Shown piece after piece: positions 9,701-20,400 of a DNA stretch of 64,000 nt. Positions within the stretch are counted from its first letter, which is position 1. Each line of letters begins with the position of its first letter. The notes under the pieces were generated by a model. It was not told where the DNA came from. It did not search any database and saw only the letters and a program-made list of their open reading frames with translations. Both the position numbers and the translations under genes were made by a program. Source of the stretch: Lumbricus terrestris (Eukaryota; Annelida; Clitellata; Crassiclitellata; Lumbricidae); assembly GCA_949752735.1 (NCBI GenBank), contig OX457043.1, forward strand, positions 44,820,263-44,884,262, read 5' to 3'.

Positions 9701-11312
9701 CTTACTTCTCTCCAAACAATTCCAGCAGAGACACGTCGGCCATCTTTCTTGAAATCAATTGTATTTTCTTGAACCTTCTGCTCATCAGTTGCTAATTTAC
9801 TACACTCTACACACTTTACACACTCTGTGTAGCTGTGTTTCAAAACGACCTCAACGAATTTTGTGTCGCGACGATTGATAGCATCGGAGATCAGTGCTAA
9901 ATTACAAATTCCTCGGCGCAGTAACACATCCACGACATCCGCATGACCATATTGAACTGCAAGAGAAAACGGTGTTTTTATGGCTTGTTCTTTAACATTC
10001 GCAGCAGCAAGGTTGTCCAGCAAAATCTCAACAATCGAACTGTGACCATTTTGGCAGGCTACATGGAGTGGAGTCATGCCCTTGTTGTTACGAGCATTCA
10101 CATTCGCTCCGCTTAATATCAAATTCGCAACAATTTCTACATGCTCGCCTTCAGCTGTAAGACGACAGTGAAATGGTGTAGCTGTCCTATGGTGTCTGCC
10201 TGAACGCTCGGATGAATACCTACATGTAATTGAATTTTTGAGATTTCTAAATTACCACTGTGTGCTGCGGCATCATATGGAATCTCACCAACATCAACTT
10301 TGCTTATGTTGGGTTGTTCTGAAAGATCCCATTCACCTGGTGGAATTTGGTTTGCCTCAACTTCCAAACGAGAATGCTCTTCTCTTGCCTCAGATTGGCT
10401 CAACAAAATCTCTACCAACGCGTTACGGTCATTTCTTGCTGCAAGATGGAGAGCAGTTTCGCGATTCATATCAAATGCATTGATTCCACCGACATAATCA
10501 ATCAGTGCATTGGAAATATCTGCAGGGAGAGGTTGAGAGTTATAACATGAATTACAAGCTTTGTTAGCATCTACGTTGTTTTTCAACATTCCTCGTGCAT
10601 TTCTTAGGACGCCCTTTTCGGGCGCTACATCAAGCGAAGTCCGGCCGAATGTACTTCGAGAACCAACATCATCACGCTTATATAGAAGTTCTTTTGCAAT
10701 CGCATATAATTGCGAACGATCGTTTCTGCTTGCGTCCAGGACATTAACGTCCACCGATGACGTCAGCAATATTCTAACATTTTTTGAGTCGCCATCCTGT
10801 ACTGCCCAGTAAAGCGGATTAAAGCCATGTGTGTCTTCATTTTCATAGACGTTCTGAATGTCCCCTTTCTCCTTTTTTTGTTCTACGCCATCCTCCTTCT
10901 TCTCCACCTCTGCAGCCTTTTTAGTTGACTCCTCTTCCTCTGTCTTCTCATCCTCTTCGTCCTTCTCATCCACGGTCTCCTCTTCTTCCACCTCTTCCTC
11001 CTCCATCTCCTCCACCATCTCTTCCTCCTCCTCTTTCTCCTCCTCTTCTTTCTTCTCCTCCTTCTCTCCCTCCTCTTCCTCCTCATACGGTTTACACAGT
11101 TCTTGAATTTCAAAAGGAGTGCATTGATTTAAGTGTTGGATAGTTTCTAAAACGGACCCTTCTGAGTCATCGCTCATTTCATAATCAGACGCAACGTACA
11201 TCGCATCAGATTGGCGATGAAGCTCGTCAACTAGTCTTCCCTTGTTGACATCATCTGCGTTTTGAGTGTCTCCAGAGACAGTCGCAGCCTCTTCGGTTAA
11301 CTTGCTGCTCAT
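6789..11312 (-). pseudogene. ankyrin-repeat / Mab-21-cGAS-like nucleotidyltransferase, copy 1 (two frameshifts)
   Basis: One protein read in three frames: 11312-10137 (start MSSKL at 11312), 10180-7840 and 7886-6789. The order is: N-terminal domain, Glu-rich tract, about a dozen ankyrin repeats (NTPLHEV, ETPLIIASQQG, GKTPLHYAVK), linker, then a Mab-21/cGAS-like nucleotidyltransferase. In the last frame VGS (residues 22-24) precedes D-F-D-F at 36-39 by eleven residues, the spacing of human cGAS (GS..EFD). D165 in QIDLVAC fits the third metal-binding acid. RISF..ESRII and TYQLKTSLLFC match the Mab-21 C-lobe. The family makes cyclic dinucleotides for STING-type immune signalling or acts in development; activity here is inferred only. 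Frameshifts: an extra base in A7 (7855-7861) and one near 10170-10195. The tail is ~30 residues shorter than copy 2. Paralogue at 40364-44652. The breaks may be sequencing errors or real decay. Confidence 0.88.
10870..11100 (-). repeat. coding GAG/GAA-rich microsatellite: acidic tract of ankyrin-cGLR copy 1
   Basis: The plus strand is a CTT/CTC-rich run; on the coding strand it encodes roughly 75 residues dominated by Glu with Lys and scattered Val/Met. Copy 2 has only a short acidic stretch (DEEEDIQ, EEEEGHG) at the matching place; the relic at 51075-51385 has a moderate one (KKDEDEVEDLDDEE). The antisense Ser-rich frame is a shadow. Confidence 0.85.
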
Positions 11313-11370
11313 TGTTGCAAGGTTCAGTGTACCATTAAGACAATGCAACTGTTGATCGCGTGTTCGACAT

Positions 11371-11390
11371 CTGCAAAATAAAAAAATACG
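11371..11390 (-). other. probable 3' splice site upstream of ankyrin-cGLR copy 1
   Basis: On the minus strand TATTTTTTTATTTTGCAG ends at 11371. It is a good polypyrimidine tract plus AG. The exon would begin at 11370 with a ~58-nt 5' leader before ATG at 11312. The leader after the site is conserved in the N-terminal relic at 51075-51385, which supports a transcribed leader. The upstream exon was not found. Confidence 0.6.
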
Positions 11391-11884
11391 GTCGCGATTT
11401 GCCAAAATTAACATTGACTGACATAATATGTACACGTTGTAATTTTCGTTTATTCAATAATCCAGTTGACAGGCGGCATCGGTTACAATAATTATACATT
11501 ATACATTACTGTTATGCAGTAGGCCTACGACATGTGAACAAGTTATGCATCTCAAACAATTCACAAGGACGCAAATCACTTTGCCCTTGCAAAGTTCCAG
11601 AAATTCAAGTCGAAGGCTCTATCTTAGGGCGACCAACTGACCATACATACAGGCCTTCCGGAACATGTCCCGATTTTTGTGGTGTGTCCCCATTTTTACG
11701 GAGTGTTCCGACGACTTAGGCATAAAGACAGAATTGTACCGGTTTCCGACAAGAAGGAAAAGAAATTGTTAACTTGAATTCTGGGAATGTCAGTTCTTTG
11801 TCAATGATAGAATAATTATTCTAGTTTGTAACTCAAAAAATGTCGCAACGAAAGCGAAGCTGTCAATTTGTATGAAATAGCCTA
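11391..11884. other. intergenic; hAT-like TAGGGTGACC-type debris
   Basis: Around 11625-11715 there is AGGGCGACCAACTGACCATAC and GGAACATGTCCCG, similar to the piece at about 26590-26690 (CCGGGACATGTCCCGG, then GGTCACCCTA). This looks like fragments of one terminal-repeat family. No gene. Confidence 0.45.
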
Positions 11885-12321
11885 CTAGCTGTGCTACCCG
11901 GCGTTGCCCGGAATTTTGTTCATCTCTGGGGCATAAGGCGTTGACCGCTAAATTTCGGGCCTTCACCCTTCTCCATACCTCCGCGTTCTCACCCTGCTCC
12001 CGGACCCAACCCGTTGCCCGAAAACTTTTGTTTCACCCTTCGAATTTGGGTTACCCCACCCCACCCCAATCCCACGACCAAACCTGACATGTCCTTGCGG
12101 GGCGGGGTGTGTGTGCTGACTGCGGGCGTGATGGCCCTGTTCGCACTCTATCTCTAGCTGCAATGTTGAGGCGTAAAGCTTCGAACATGCGCGAATGTCT
12201 GAAAATAGCAAAATGTCGGCTTTTTGCCCGCACGCAGGCTCCCGCGGTAAGGAGAATTCACCAACACTCCGCTGGTTGGGTCTGGTCAATAATTGCGAAA
12301 CTGTGGACGTATAAACATGCA
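11885..12321 (+). mobile_element. CTAG-bounded GCCCGG repeat family, copy 1 left part
   Basis: Starts CTAGCTGTGCTACCCGGCG and continues with GTTGCCCGGAATTTTG. The same start is at 16135, and the inverse end is at 55014. The matching terminal piece (cag/cac-rich, then TTATAATATAGATTA) is at 14186-14548. The LINE at 12322-14180 separates the two. I do not know the superfamily; the structure (5' gcccgg box, 3' tatatagatta end) recurs in all copies here. Confidence 0.65.
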
Positions 12322-14180
12322 TAAGCCTACACATCCACAGCCTTGTGCCCTTGCCACCAGGATAAACGATTGCATCGTAAAAGCCAACTCTGTCTCCTTC
12401 CAGGATATCGAACGTGGCTCCCGTCGGCTTTGGGCCGAAGTCAGACGGCTCCGTGGTGGTGATGCTGTCTGTCCTACTGTGATTGATGGTGTTACGAGTG
12501 AGACGCTTAACCGACACTATCAAGCTGTGTCGACTGATCTAGGCTATACTGAGCCATTGCATAAACTAACTGTTAACATTGAAAACCCTGTTGATATTGA
12601 TGAATATAATGTGTTCAGGGGGTTGGAATGTGTCCGAGGGTCCTCTATTGGCCCTGATGGTATTCCTGCTTGGTTTTTGTCCACGATGGCTCACCTTCTT
12701 TCTGCTCCTGTAACTTATCTGTTCAACTGCTCTCTGGCTTCCTCTTATACACCGCCCCAGTGGCACTCTAGCTGCATCACGCCAATTCCAAAAATTGCAC
12801 GTCCTCAAAGTGAGACAGATTTTAGGCCTATCTCAATCACCCCGGTGCTCTGCCGCATGTTGGAAAAATAGTTGCGAGGAGATATTTTTACCCAATCTTC
12901 AATGATCCTGAGTCTAACTCTGCTTTTAGTGACCAATATGCCTTTCGGCCATCTGGATCCACCACATCTGCCCTTATTGGTCTTACTCACAGACTTTTGG
13001 ACATGCTTCATGATGAGCCATATGTGCGTCTTATCTCGCTAGACTTTTCCCGTGCCTTTGATACGGTTAGACATTCGTACTTATCTGAACAGCTTGCTCA
13101 AATGCCTTTACCTGACTTTCTGTATAATTGGATCTTATCCTTACTGCATAATCGACAACACTGCACCAAATTTCTTGGCCAAGTTTCAACCTTTTGTAAG
13201 ATTAACGCAAGTATTATTCAGGGCTCGGGACTTGGACCGGATGATTTTGTGGTAGTCATTTCAGGTCTTACACCAGTCCACCGTAGTAATAGTCTTCTGA
13301 AATACGCAGATGACAGCTACATCTTAATTCCTGCTTCTGCTATAATTGCTACCACTTCTTCTGAACTCGACAATGTTGCTATGTGGGCTCTTACTAGTAA
13401 CCTCAACCTCAACCATGGTAAATCTAAGGAGATGATAATTAGTCGCCCAAGGTCAAAGCTAACCAATCTCCCTCCTCCTATACCTGGTATGGAGAGGGTG
13501 ACAAAATCTGTCATCCTAGGGGTTACAATTACGAATCAGCTTAACTTTGACTTGCAAATTGATCGTATCTGTATTAAGGCCAACCAATCGCTCTACGCAA
13601 TACGCATTCTTATTTCACATGGACTCGCGGATCTTCGCCTGTTTGACGTTGTTCGGGCCACAACGTTGGCCCGCCTTCTCTATGCTTCTCCTGCATGGTA
13701 TGGTTTTGCTAATACTGCACAGCGAACGCGTATTAACTCAATAATACGTAAAATGGTCCGACACAAGTATTTGCCTGAAGACCAGAAGTCTTTTGATGAC
13801 CTCTGTGGCCGTGCTGACTCCTCTCTTTTGTCGTCTGTGCTTTACAATCCTAGTCATGTTCTTAATTGCCTGTTGCCTCCTATAAAGTATGTTACCTACT
13901 CCCTCCGCCCTCGATCACACAATCGAGAGATTCCATATGCTGATACCTTAACTAGGAAAGGTTTTATTACACGAATGATATATAAATGACTATCGAAATG
14001 TTTATTCTGCTATTTAGCATACTTTATGTAACAATGAAATTAACTGCATTTTCACTTATACTTTATTAGGCCTATTGATTATTTAGTTATGTATATATTC
14101 ATTGTTGTTCATAACTGATTGATGTTCCAGCAGTGCGTTTGCAGGCGGTCCATTAAAGTATATACTTACTTACTTACTTC
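12322..14180 (+). pseudogene. LINE reverse transcriptase copy (CR1/L2-like), frameshifted
   Basis: Two plus-strand frames, 12293-12871 and 12997-13989, carry an RT. The first has GPDGIPAWFLSTMAHLL, PPQWHSSCITPIPK and DFRPISITPVLCRMLEK (fingers); the second has ISLDFSRAFDTVRHS (motif A) and LLKYADDSYIL (motif C, YADD at 13303-13314) followed by the thumb. The palm is therefore largely preserved, but motif B reads IIQGSGLGPDD and seems shortened. A frameshift or deletion falls in 12870-12997. The 3' UTR ends in ACTTACTTACTTACTT at 14164-14180. Inserted in the CTAG-bounded repeat 11885-14548. Confidence 0.85.
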
Positions 14181-14185
14181 CCTGT

Positions 14186-14548
14186 GGTTTCTGCACTAAG
14201 CGAACCTCTGTGTAACCTACGTAATTAACCTGAGAGCGGCGAGGATGACGTCAAGAAAATATGACGTCGCGTCGTCTGCCGAGTAATGGAGACGCGCTGT
14301 TTAGCGTGCGACGTTAGAATCGCTTTTTAAATCTGTAGACGCTAAATACCACATCGAAGCTTGAAGTGTTCATAAATTATCTCGGGCTTCAAGGCGATTT
14401 GAGAGCTGAAAATAGTCGCGCTGGCCTACAAATTCGCATGCGAAGTTTAAAAAAATTGTTTCGTCGTGCGCAACGGAGCCGTTCTTGGGACGGACACACA
14501 TACACACCCAGCCACATAAATGTTTCAGACTTATAATATAGATTAAGG
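14186..14548 (+). mobile_element. CTAG-bounded repeat, copy 1 right part
   Basis: Resumes after the LINE. Ends with GGACGGACACACATACACAC and then TTATAATATAGATTA near 14548, equivalent to the end of the 16135-17682 copy (CAGACAGACAG, then TTATTTATATAGATTA). Confidence 0.55.
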
Positions 14549-16134
14549 GTTGATCTGTGGTGTAGACACTGTAGGCCTACACAGAACCTAATTGAACAGG
14601 CTACTATACTTCAACTGCTGCGGCCGCTGATTCAGTTAGAACATAATATTGCTCCGATACTGACGCAGTCTAACTCTAACGATCTAGCTCTAACAGTTCC
14701 AGTCTAATATTGGCCGATATCGCGTGACAGTCCCCCATAAAAAGTCTCCCTCGCAGACTTTATTTCTAAACAGATTATCCCCCCGCCGATCTGTTCCGGA
14801 GTGAATTTGCCCTCTGAGACTATAATATTATTCTGAAATAAAGTCTTCGTGGTAAAAGAATATTTCCTGCATCGACGAAATAAAGTCTCGTTCAGCGTAA
14901 ACTGGGCAACTTTACTGTTGCATAAAATTTATAGATTGGCAGGTTAAACGGTTAGTTTAAGTTGCTAAATAATTTAACAAGAAAATACATACACTTTTAT
15001 AGACCTATAATTATGAACATTTCTTCCAACACAGAGTTACAGAAAGTGGGAGATTCTCTTTGGGGGAGACTTTTTATCGGGGGAAACTTTATATTGTGAC
15101 ACCGGCCTACTTCAACAGTCTACTCTTCAATTTAAAGTCTGTCCAAAGAGGATAAATCCAGAAATTGCTAAAACAAGCCTGCAGACGCCTAAGATAATTC
15201 TGCAATAATAATTATTCTGGAGCAAGGAATATTTTGTTTCGCTTGCGGTCGATCATCGACATCTTAAACTAAGCCTATAGGCTATAGGCTCCGAGCACAA
15301 AACTTTCTTTCTCTTAATTATACCTAATCGGTCATTGCAATTTCGCTCATCTGATTTTCGCCCCTGATAGTAGGCTTAAACCCTATTGGGCTAGGTCCTC
15401 GATCGTCGACCTATAATAATTGTCCTGTTGTCAAATAATTAGCCCACAATAATAGTTTTCCCCAAAAATTCCCGGGTTTTGATGGGGAGAAAATGGTCAC
15501 CCTACTCTATTCAGCAGTTTAAGCTAGCATTTAAAAAATTGCTCCACTGTTTTAGACTTTAATCCACATTCTTACATTACAATAATTATAGCAAATTCGT
15601 TTTGAGTTTTCACATTGTAGGCTTAAATTATGGTAGCATTGCAGGCTGTCATCCTAACAACATTGCTCTAATATTTCAATGCTGCTAGAAAGAATGTCTA
15701 CAGATTTCAATAAATTATTAACATAATTACAATTACAATAATAAGTTATTTATTTATCAAGTTCAGAAACTCAGTTCTGCTGCTTCTTGACTGTTATGAT
15801 TAGGCCTAATAGCTGCAGTGGGAATTATTATTTCGGTTATAGGTCTATTCCTTGTTGCACTGGAATCAGCTTATCTCCATTGCTCAAGAAGGTCCTTAAT
15901 TGCTGAGCAGGACAGAGTTAGCAGAATTGTTACATTGTTACAAATGTTACGAATTGTTGCAAATTTTAGGCTACACAAAAACCATTACCACCAAGCTACC
16001 AAAATTTTGAGGCCATGTAGTAGGCCTAATGATGCTGTTTTAACTAAGTGCTCAAAGAATAAAGCATTATGATAGTTTGAAATTTGGAAGATGACATCAG
16101 TTAGTTGCACAAAGTTATCATTTATACAGTTACT
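14549..16134. other. intergenic; possible MITE at 14720-15100
   Basis: GTGACAGTCCCCCATAAAAA at about 14725 and an inverse GGGGGAGACTTTTTATCG segment ending in TTGTGACACCG near 15103 suggest a ~380-bp inverted-repeat element with internal AAAGTCT motifs; no clear target duplication. One diverged unit of the 86-bp repeat is near 15600-15690. No gene. Confidence 0.4.
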
Positions 16135-17682
16135 AGCTGGGGTACCCGGCGTTGCCCGGGAAATTTAGGATACGACCCGCTCCCACCACAACCACACCAC
16201 ACTCCACAGCATCACACCCCACCCCACAACACCCCACCACACTCCGACCTCCACCGGTACGCCACACGTGAAATTTGGGTTTTCGGAAAAATTCCCCCCA
16301 CCTCCACTTCCAATCCCCCATACCCACACCCTCCCCACCTTCTCCCCAACCCCAGCCCCACCCCACTCAATCCCCACTCCCCACCCGCCCCATTCCTCCT
16401 CCACCTCCCCACCCCATCCCACACCCCCACACTCCCCACCCCACCCCGCCCACCACCCAACCCGCCACCCCACCCCTCCCTAAACCCCACCCCACCTCAC
16501 TCCCCCACATCCACCCCACCCATGCCCCACACCCCCACCCACACCCCCACCCACCCGGGAAATTTAGGATACGACCCGCTCCCACCACAACCACACCACA
16601 CTCCACCGCATCACACCCCACCCCACAACACCCCACCACACTCCGACCTCCACCGGTACGCCACACGTGAAATTTGGGTTTTCGGAAAAATTCCCCCCAC
16701 CTCCACTTCCAATCCCCCATACCCACACCCTCCCCACCTTCTCCCCAACCCCAGCCCCACCCCACTCAATCCCCACTCCCCACCCGCCCCATTCCTCCTC
16801 CACCTCCCCACCCCATCCCACACCCCCACACTCCCCACCCCACCCCGCCCACCACCCAACCCGCCACCCCACCCCTCCCTAAACCCCACCCCACCTCACT
16901 CCCCCACACCCACCCCACCCATGCCCCACACCCCCACCCACACCCCCACACACCTCACCCCTCCCTACCTTCACCCCACCCATCCCCCCACCCTCACCCC
17001 CACCCGTCACACCCGACTCCACCACACCACACTACACTCCGACCTTCACAGATACGCCACCCGTGAAATTTGTGTATTCGGAAATTTCTCCCCACCACCA
17101 TCCTCCACCCCCCACCCCACCCACCCCACCCACCACCCACCACACCACACTCCGACCTCGACCGGTACGTCACCCGTGAAATTTCGGTTTTCGGGAAAAT
17201 TTTCTCCCCCACCGCCCCCCCTCCACCTCCACCCATGCCCCACCCGGCCCCTGCGGGCCGAGGTGTGGGCTGAGTAGAGGCGAGGTGGCCCGCGTAAAAA
17301 TCTGTCTAACTGGGAAACTATGGCAAGGGAATGGAAATTTATAGCGAAAATTAGGGTTTTCGCAACCCCCACCGTGGCCCCCGTGGTGGTAGAGATTCGC
17401 CAACCACTCCACCGGGTGGCTCTGATGACCCTCTGTCTAGGTAAAAAGTTTCAGAGGAATTGCTAAAAAAGTGAAAATTTTTGGGAGTTTCGCCCCCACC
17501 CTAGCCCCCATGGTGGTAGAGAATCGCCAACCCCTCGTTGGGGTGTCTCATGCCGAGACCTACACAGTAGTGAAGGTTTGGAGTGAAAAGCTCAAAAACT
17601 GTGGAAATGCATCCCGGTCAAACAAACAGACAGACACACACACACAGACAGACAGAATCTTCTCTTTATTTATATAGATTAA
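16135..17682 (+). mobile_element. CTAG-bounded repeat, copy 2, with 399-bp tandem duplication
   Basis: Begins CTAGCTGGGGTACCCGGCG and ends with CAGACAGACAG, then TTATTTATATAGATTA. A block starting CCCGGGAAATTTAGGATACG at 16155 is repeated at 16554, 399 bp later, nearly base for base; shorter ATTTCGG/ATTTGGG modules follow to 17200. The plus strand is extremely C-rich (CACCC) with almost no G. Long Pro/His-rich frames across it are composition artefacts. Confidence 0.75.
16155..16952 (+). repeat. 399-bp direct tandem duplication, CACCC-rich
   Basis: Copy A 16155-16553 and copy B from 16554 differ at only a few positions (for example CCACAGC versus CCACCGC). The near-identity implies a recent duplication, unlike the older flanking repeats. 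Confidence 0.9.
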
Positions 17683-17697
17683 CAGTAGACCTAAATT

Positions 17698-17912
17698 GTT
17701 TGTATGTGCACTTGTTATAGCGCCCCTTCAATCTCTATACTCAGAGGCGCTCCCGAATGCAGAGCGGACACTGCATCGGAGTTTCGCGCTGAAGCGCTGA
17801 GCAATTGTGAGTGAAGGACTTGCTCAAGGTCCCTACGCGGCGAGGGGGATTCGAACCTCGAACCTTCAGGTTTCAAGGCAACGACGCCACCACTACACCA
17901 CCGCGCCCCCCA
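17698..17912 (-). mobile_element. tRNA-derived SINE, family 1
   Basis: On the minus strand: GCGCGGTGGTGTAGTGGTGG (A-box-like), GGTTCGAATCC (perfect B box), then body with AGTCCTTCACTCACAATTGC and GCATTCGGGAGCGCCTCTGA, ending ATAACAAGTGCACATACAAA. Pol III promoter boxes plus a LINE-like tail define a SINE. Close copies are at 36281-36505 and 50625-50856; a more diverged one is at 22300-22500. Confidence 0.85.
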
Positions 17913-17994
17913 CATTATAGGCCCTACTCATTATTAAGATAGCATCATATAGGCCTATTGTCATAGACTCAATAGTACCGGTATGTAATATCCA

Positions 17995-18240
17995 TAAATA
18001 ATATAAATGTGAATAATATCACGGTTCTGTTCTGTTCTCAGCCATCCTCGTTACGAGGTTCGGCCGCATCATGAACAATATTCCTCCAGTGTGATATCAC
18101 GGTATAGGTTATCATATATCACGGTATATTATGATAATTCATGTAATACAATAATGTAAAGAGTAACTAAAAACTACCATAATTTTGTGAATATTTTCTG
18201 AGGAAATAAATTTTGGGGCTTCCTCTACAGATGCCTAGAT
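17995..18240. mobile_element. diverged right half of the 2738-3585 TIR element
   Basis: Contains CGGTATATTATGATAATTCA and AGTAACTAAAAACTACCAT, then TTTTGTGAATATTTTCTG and CCTAGATTAAAC, in the order of the right half of the element at 2738-3585. The terminal ACACTG is lost. A small unrelated piece (about 18015-18095) is inserted. Confidence 0.6.
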
Positions 18241-18423
18241 TAAACTTCGAACAATTATTAGGATAACAGGTAGAGTCAATGCCATAAAATGCTCGGTAGA
18301 AGACAGTTCGTGGCATGACTTAAGGCTCTTGCCAATATCTTGGACAAAAGTAGTAATTTCGAAATGAAATTTTACAGTTTTAAAGACATTTTATTTATAA
18401 TATTATACATACACACGGCGGCA

Positions 18424-19315
18424 GGTACTTGTAGGTTTGACGACCCCACAGAAATTTTACTCTAATTATACGTCGTCTATTACTTTAAATGAAGTGACCT
18501 AATGAATATATTACAATGTTTTCGAAATCTAGTAAATAAAGACTATATAAAGGTTATTTTACAGGTGAAATAGAAGCCGGATTCATGAATTGAATGCGTC
18601 AGAAATGGAAGCTGGATGATGGACATAATAGGTGAAATCGAAGCTGGATTAACGAAGAACACGCTTAGAAAATAGAATGAGAATAAAGGTGTGTTTATAC
18701 CTGACAAAGAAGCTGGATTGATGAAGATAACACATTATAAATGGAAGCATGATGAGGGTATGTTTTATTCTGAAATTGAACCTGGATTGACGAAAATAAC
18801 ACCTGAGAAATGGAAGTTGGATTAATGATAAACGCTTGAGTATTGGAAGCTGGATAAGTGTATTTCTATATCAGAAATAGAAGCTGGATAAAGGTAGTTT
18901 TATATCTGATGGAAGCTGGGTTAAGGTATTTTATATGTGAAGTGGAAGCTGGATTAATAAAAAACGCTTGAAAAATGGAAGCTGGATGAAGGTTCCTTAA
19001 GGGTGAAATAGAAGCTGGATTTATAAAAAAACTTGAAAAATGGAAGCTGTTTCCGATTGGTGGTGGGCATACAACAACATTGCTACGATCCCAGGAATGA
19101 ATTACACCCACGAAACTGTTAATCATTCTCAAAATTTCGTGGATCCAAACACAGGTGCAAATACTCAGCGCATCGAAAGATCATGGGAAAAAGCTAAAGA
19201 GCGCAATAAACGACACAATGGAACACACAGACATATGTTGGATTCATACATGTGCGAATAGGCCTACATCCACCACTATAGATATTTCTGTGGGGTCGTC
19301 AAACCCACAAGTACC
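18424..19315. mobile_element. hAT-like element carrying GAAGCTGGAT minisatellite
   Basis: Terminal inverted repeats: GGTACTTGTAGGTTTGACGA.. at 18424 and ..TCGTCAAACCCACAAGTACC ending 19315, about 32 bp. Flanking 8-bp repeats CGGCGGCA (18416-18423) and CGGCGGCC (19316-19323) match at seven of eight positions. It lies within a mariner arm; the arm sequence is continuous when the element is skipped. The interior has no transposase but a degenerate repeat of GAAGCTGGAT. Confidence 0.8.
18565..19050 (+). repeat. degenerate minisatellite of GAAGCTGGAT motifs
   Basis: About thirteen occurrences of GAAGCTGGAT or one-mismatch variants at 25-50 bp spacing, often preceded by GAAAT or AAATG. The minus-strand reading gives repeated NPASI, but with no other coding sign. 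Confidence 0.8.
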
Positions 19316-19424
19316 CGGCGGCCAAATTTCATCAAAATACCGAACAAAAGTTATATCACATTTAGTGAGGCCACCCACCGTTTTTTGACGATTCAAAAAC
19401 GTAACGCACCAAAAAGTGACAGAA

Positions 19425-19930
19425 AGCGATTTTAAGTCACATCTCACATAACTGTTGTCAAAGGAACTTGATAGTGCTTCACAACTTGTGTTCATTGTGC
19501 CCATCACCAGTGCCAAAACTTCTTTTGAGTCTCTTTGCAAAGTTCTTGATGACCTTGTTCAGGGCTGTTTTTAAGGAATTTTTTGAACTCCACAACCCAT
19601 TCTTTCCTTTCCCATCCTCCATGGTAAATTACTTCCAATCGGAGGACAATTACCTTTTTGCTAGTTTTAACTGTACAAAAGTGCTTCTACAACTGCAAAA
19701 ATTCATTTAGAACTGCACATTTTGTGTACAACCGCACGTTAAAAAAAGCCCTGACCCTGTTGATGCGTTCCAAAGGCAATTCTTCCCACATCAACTCCAA
19801 TGCGACCATCAATTCTCTTCCCGCTGTTTGTTTTGGTTGCAAATTGTGATATTTTTTCATCATAGCTCTCCGCAATTGATTATCAATTCATCGGTTTCAA
19901 ATCCGGAGACTTAATTGGGCCATTGGCTTT
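19425..19930 (-). pseudogene. mariner transposase C-terminal remnant, split by a MITE
   Basis: The minus strand reads IKSPDLKPMN, then KKYHNLQPK, ELMVALELMWEELPLERIN, a 194-bp insertion (19560-19753), and then KVIKNFAKRLKRSFG to a stop. S-P-D-L-x-P-M and W-x-x-[IL]-P-x-E-x-I-N are the end of Tc1/mariner DDE transposases; a related, longer remnant is at 24830-25600. The catalytic core upstream is not preserved. Confidence 0.75.
19560..19753. mobile_element. 194-bp hAT-like MITE inserted in mariner transposase
   Basis: Ends CAGGGCTGTTTTTAA (19560) and TTAAAAAAAGCCCTG (19753) are inverted repeats. Flanking 8-mers ACCTTGTT (19552-19559) and ACCCTGTT (19754-19761) differ at one base. Skipping it and one target copy rejoins the transposase frame. 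A second copy is at 5222-5430. Confidence 0.8.
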
Positions 19931-19939
19931 CAAAACATT

Positions 19940-20400
19940 TCTCTTCCTCGTGTGAGGACCACCGTGACTGTCCGAGACGATCTCTGTAATTGTCTGTATA
20001 AACTGAGTCGTGTCAGTAGCCTACAGCCCGTCGCCATGACGGCCATTTCCCTCAAGCGTCACATACAATTGGCATTGGTTATTGTCTACCTCGCCTATGC
20101 CAAGTAGCAGTTAACTCTTAGCTTGCTAACCACAGACAAACATCATATAATATATTATAGCCTACGCATGCATGCATACAACGCCTACTATTTCAAGAAT
20201 AAAAGTAATATAAATTCACGAGTAGGCCTATGTATAATTTAATGAATCACAAGTGAAGTGGGAGCCTTCAAATGTCCTGCACTCACATAGGTCAACATTT
20301 TCTTCGCTCTTGAGAGGACCACCGTCTGAGACGACTGCTGTATAAACGGAGTCGTATCAGTATTCAATAGCCCAGCGGTTGTCAAACTTTATTTTTAGTG
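19940..20400. repeat. dispersed block shared with 30340-30450 and 55020-55280
   Basis: CCATTTCCCTCAAGCGTCAC (20046), ACGCCTACTATTTCAAGAAT (20180) and GAGACGACTGCTGTATAAAC (20330) recur in the blocks at 30.4 and 55.0-55.3 kb. Their position inside the mariner implies insertion of a larger element or a composite repeat. Confidence 0.6.

Noticed and set aside
10858..11106. Poly-Ser and Pro-rich plus-strand frames
   Set aside because: Antisense of the Glu-rich coding tract of ankyrin-cGLR copy 1.
12566..12808. Minus-strand frame inside the LINE
   Set aside because: Shadow of the reverse transcriptase frame on the plus strand.
16105..17277. 390-codon Pro/His/Thr-rich open frame
   Set aside because: It is the translation of a CACCC-rich tandem-duplicated repeat; all frames on both strands are open there because of composition.
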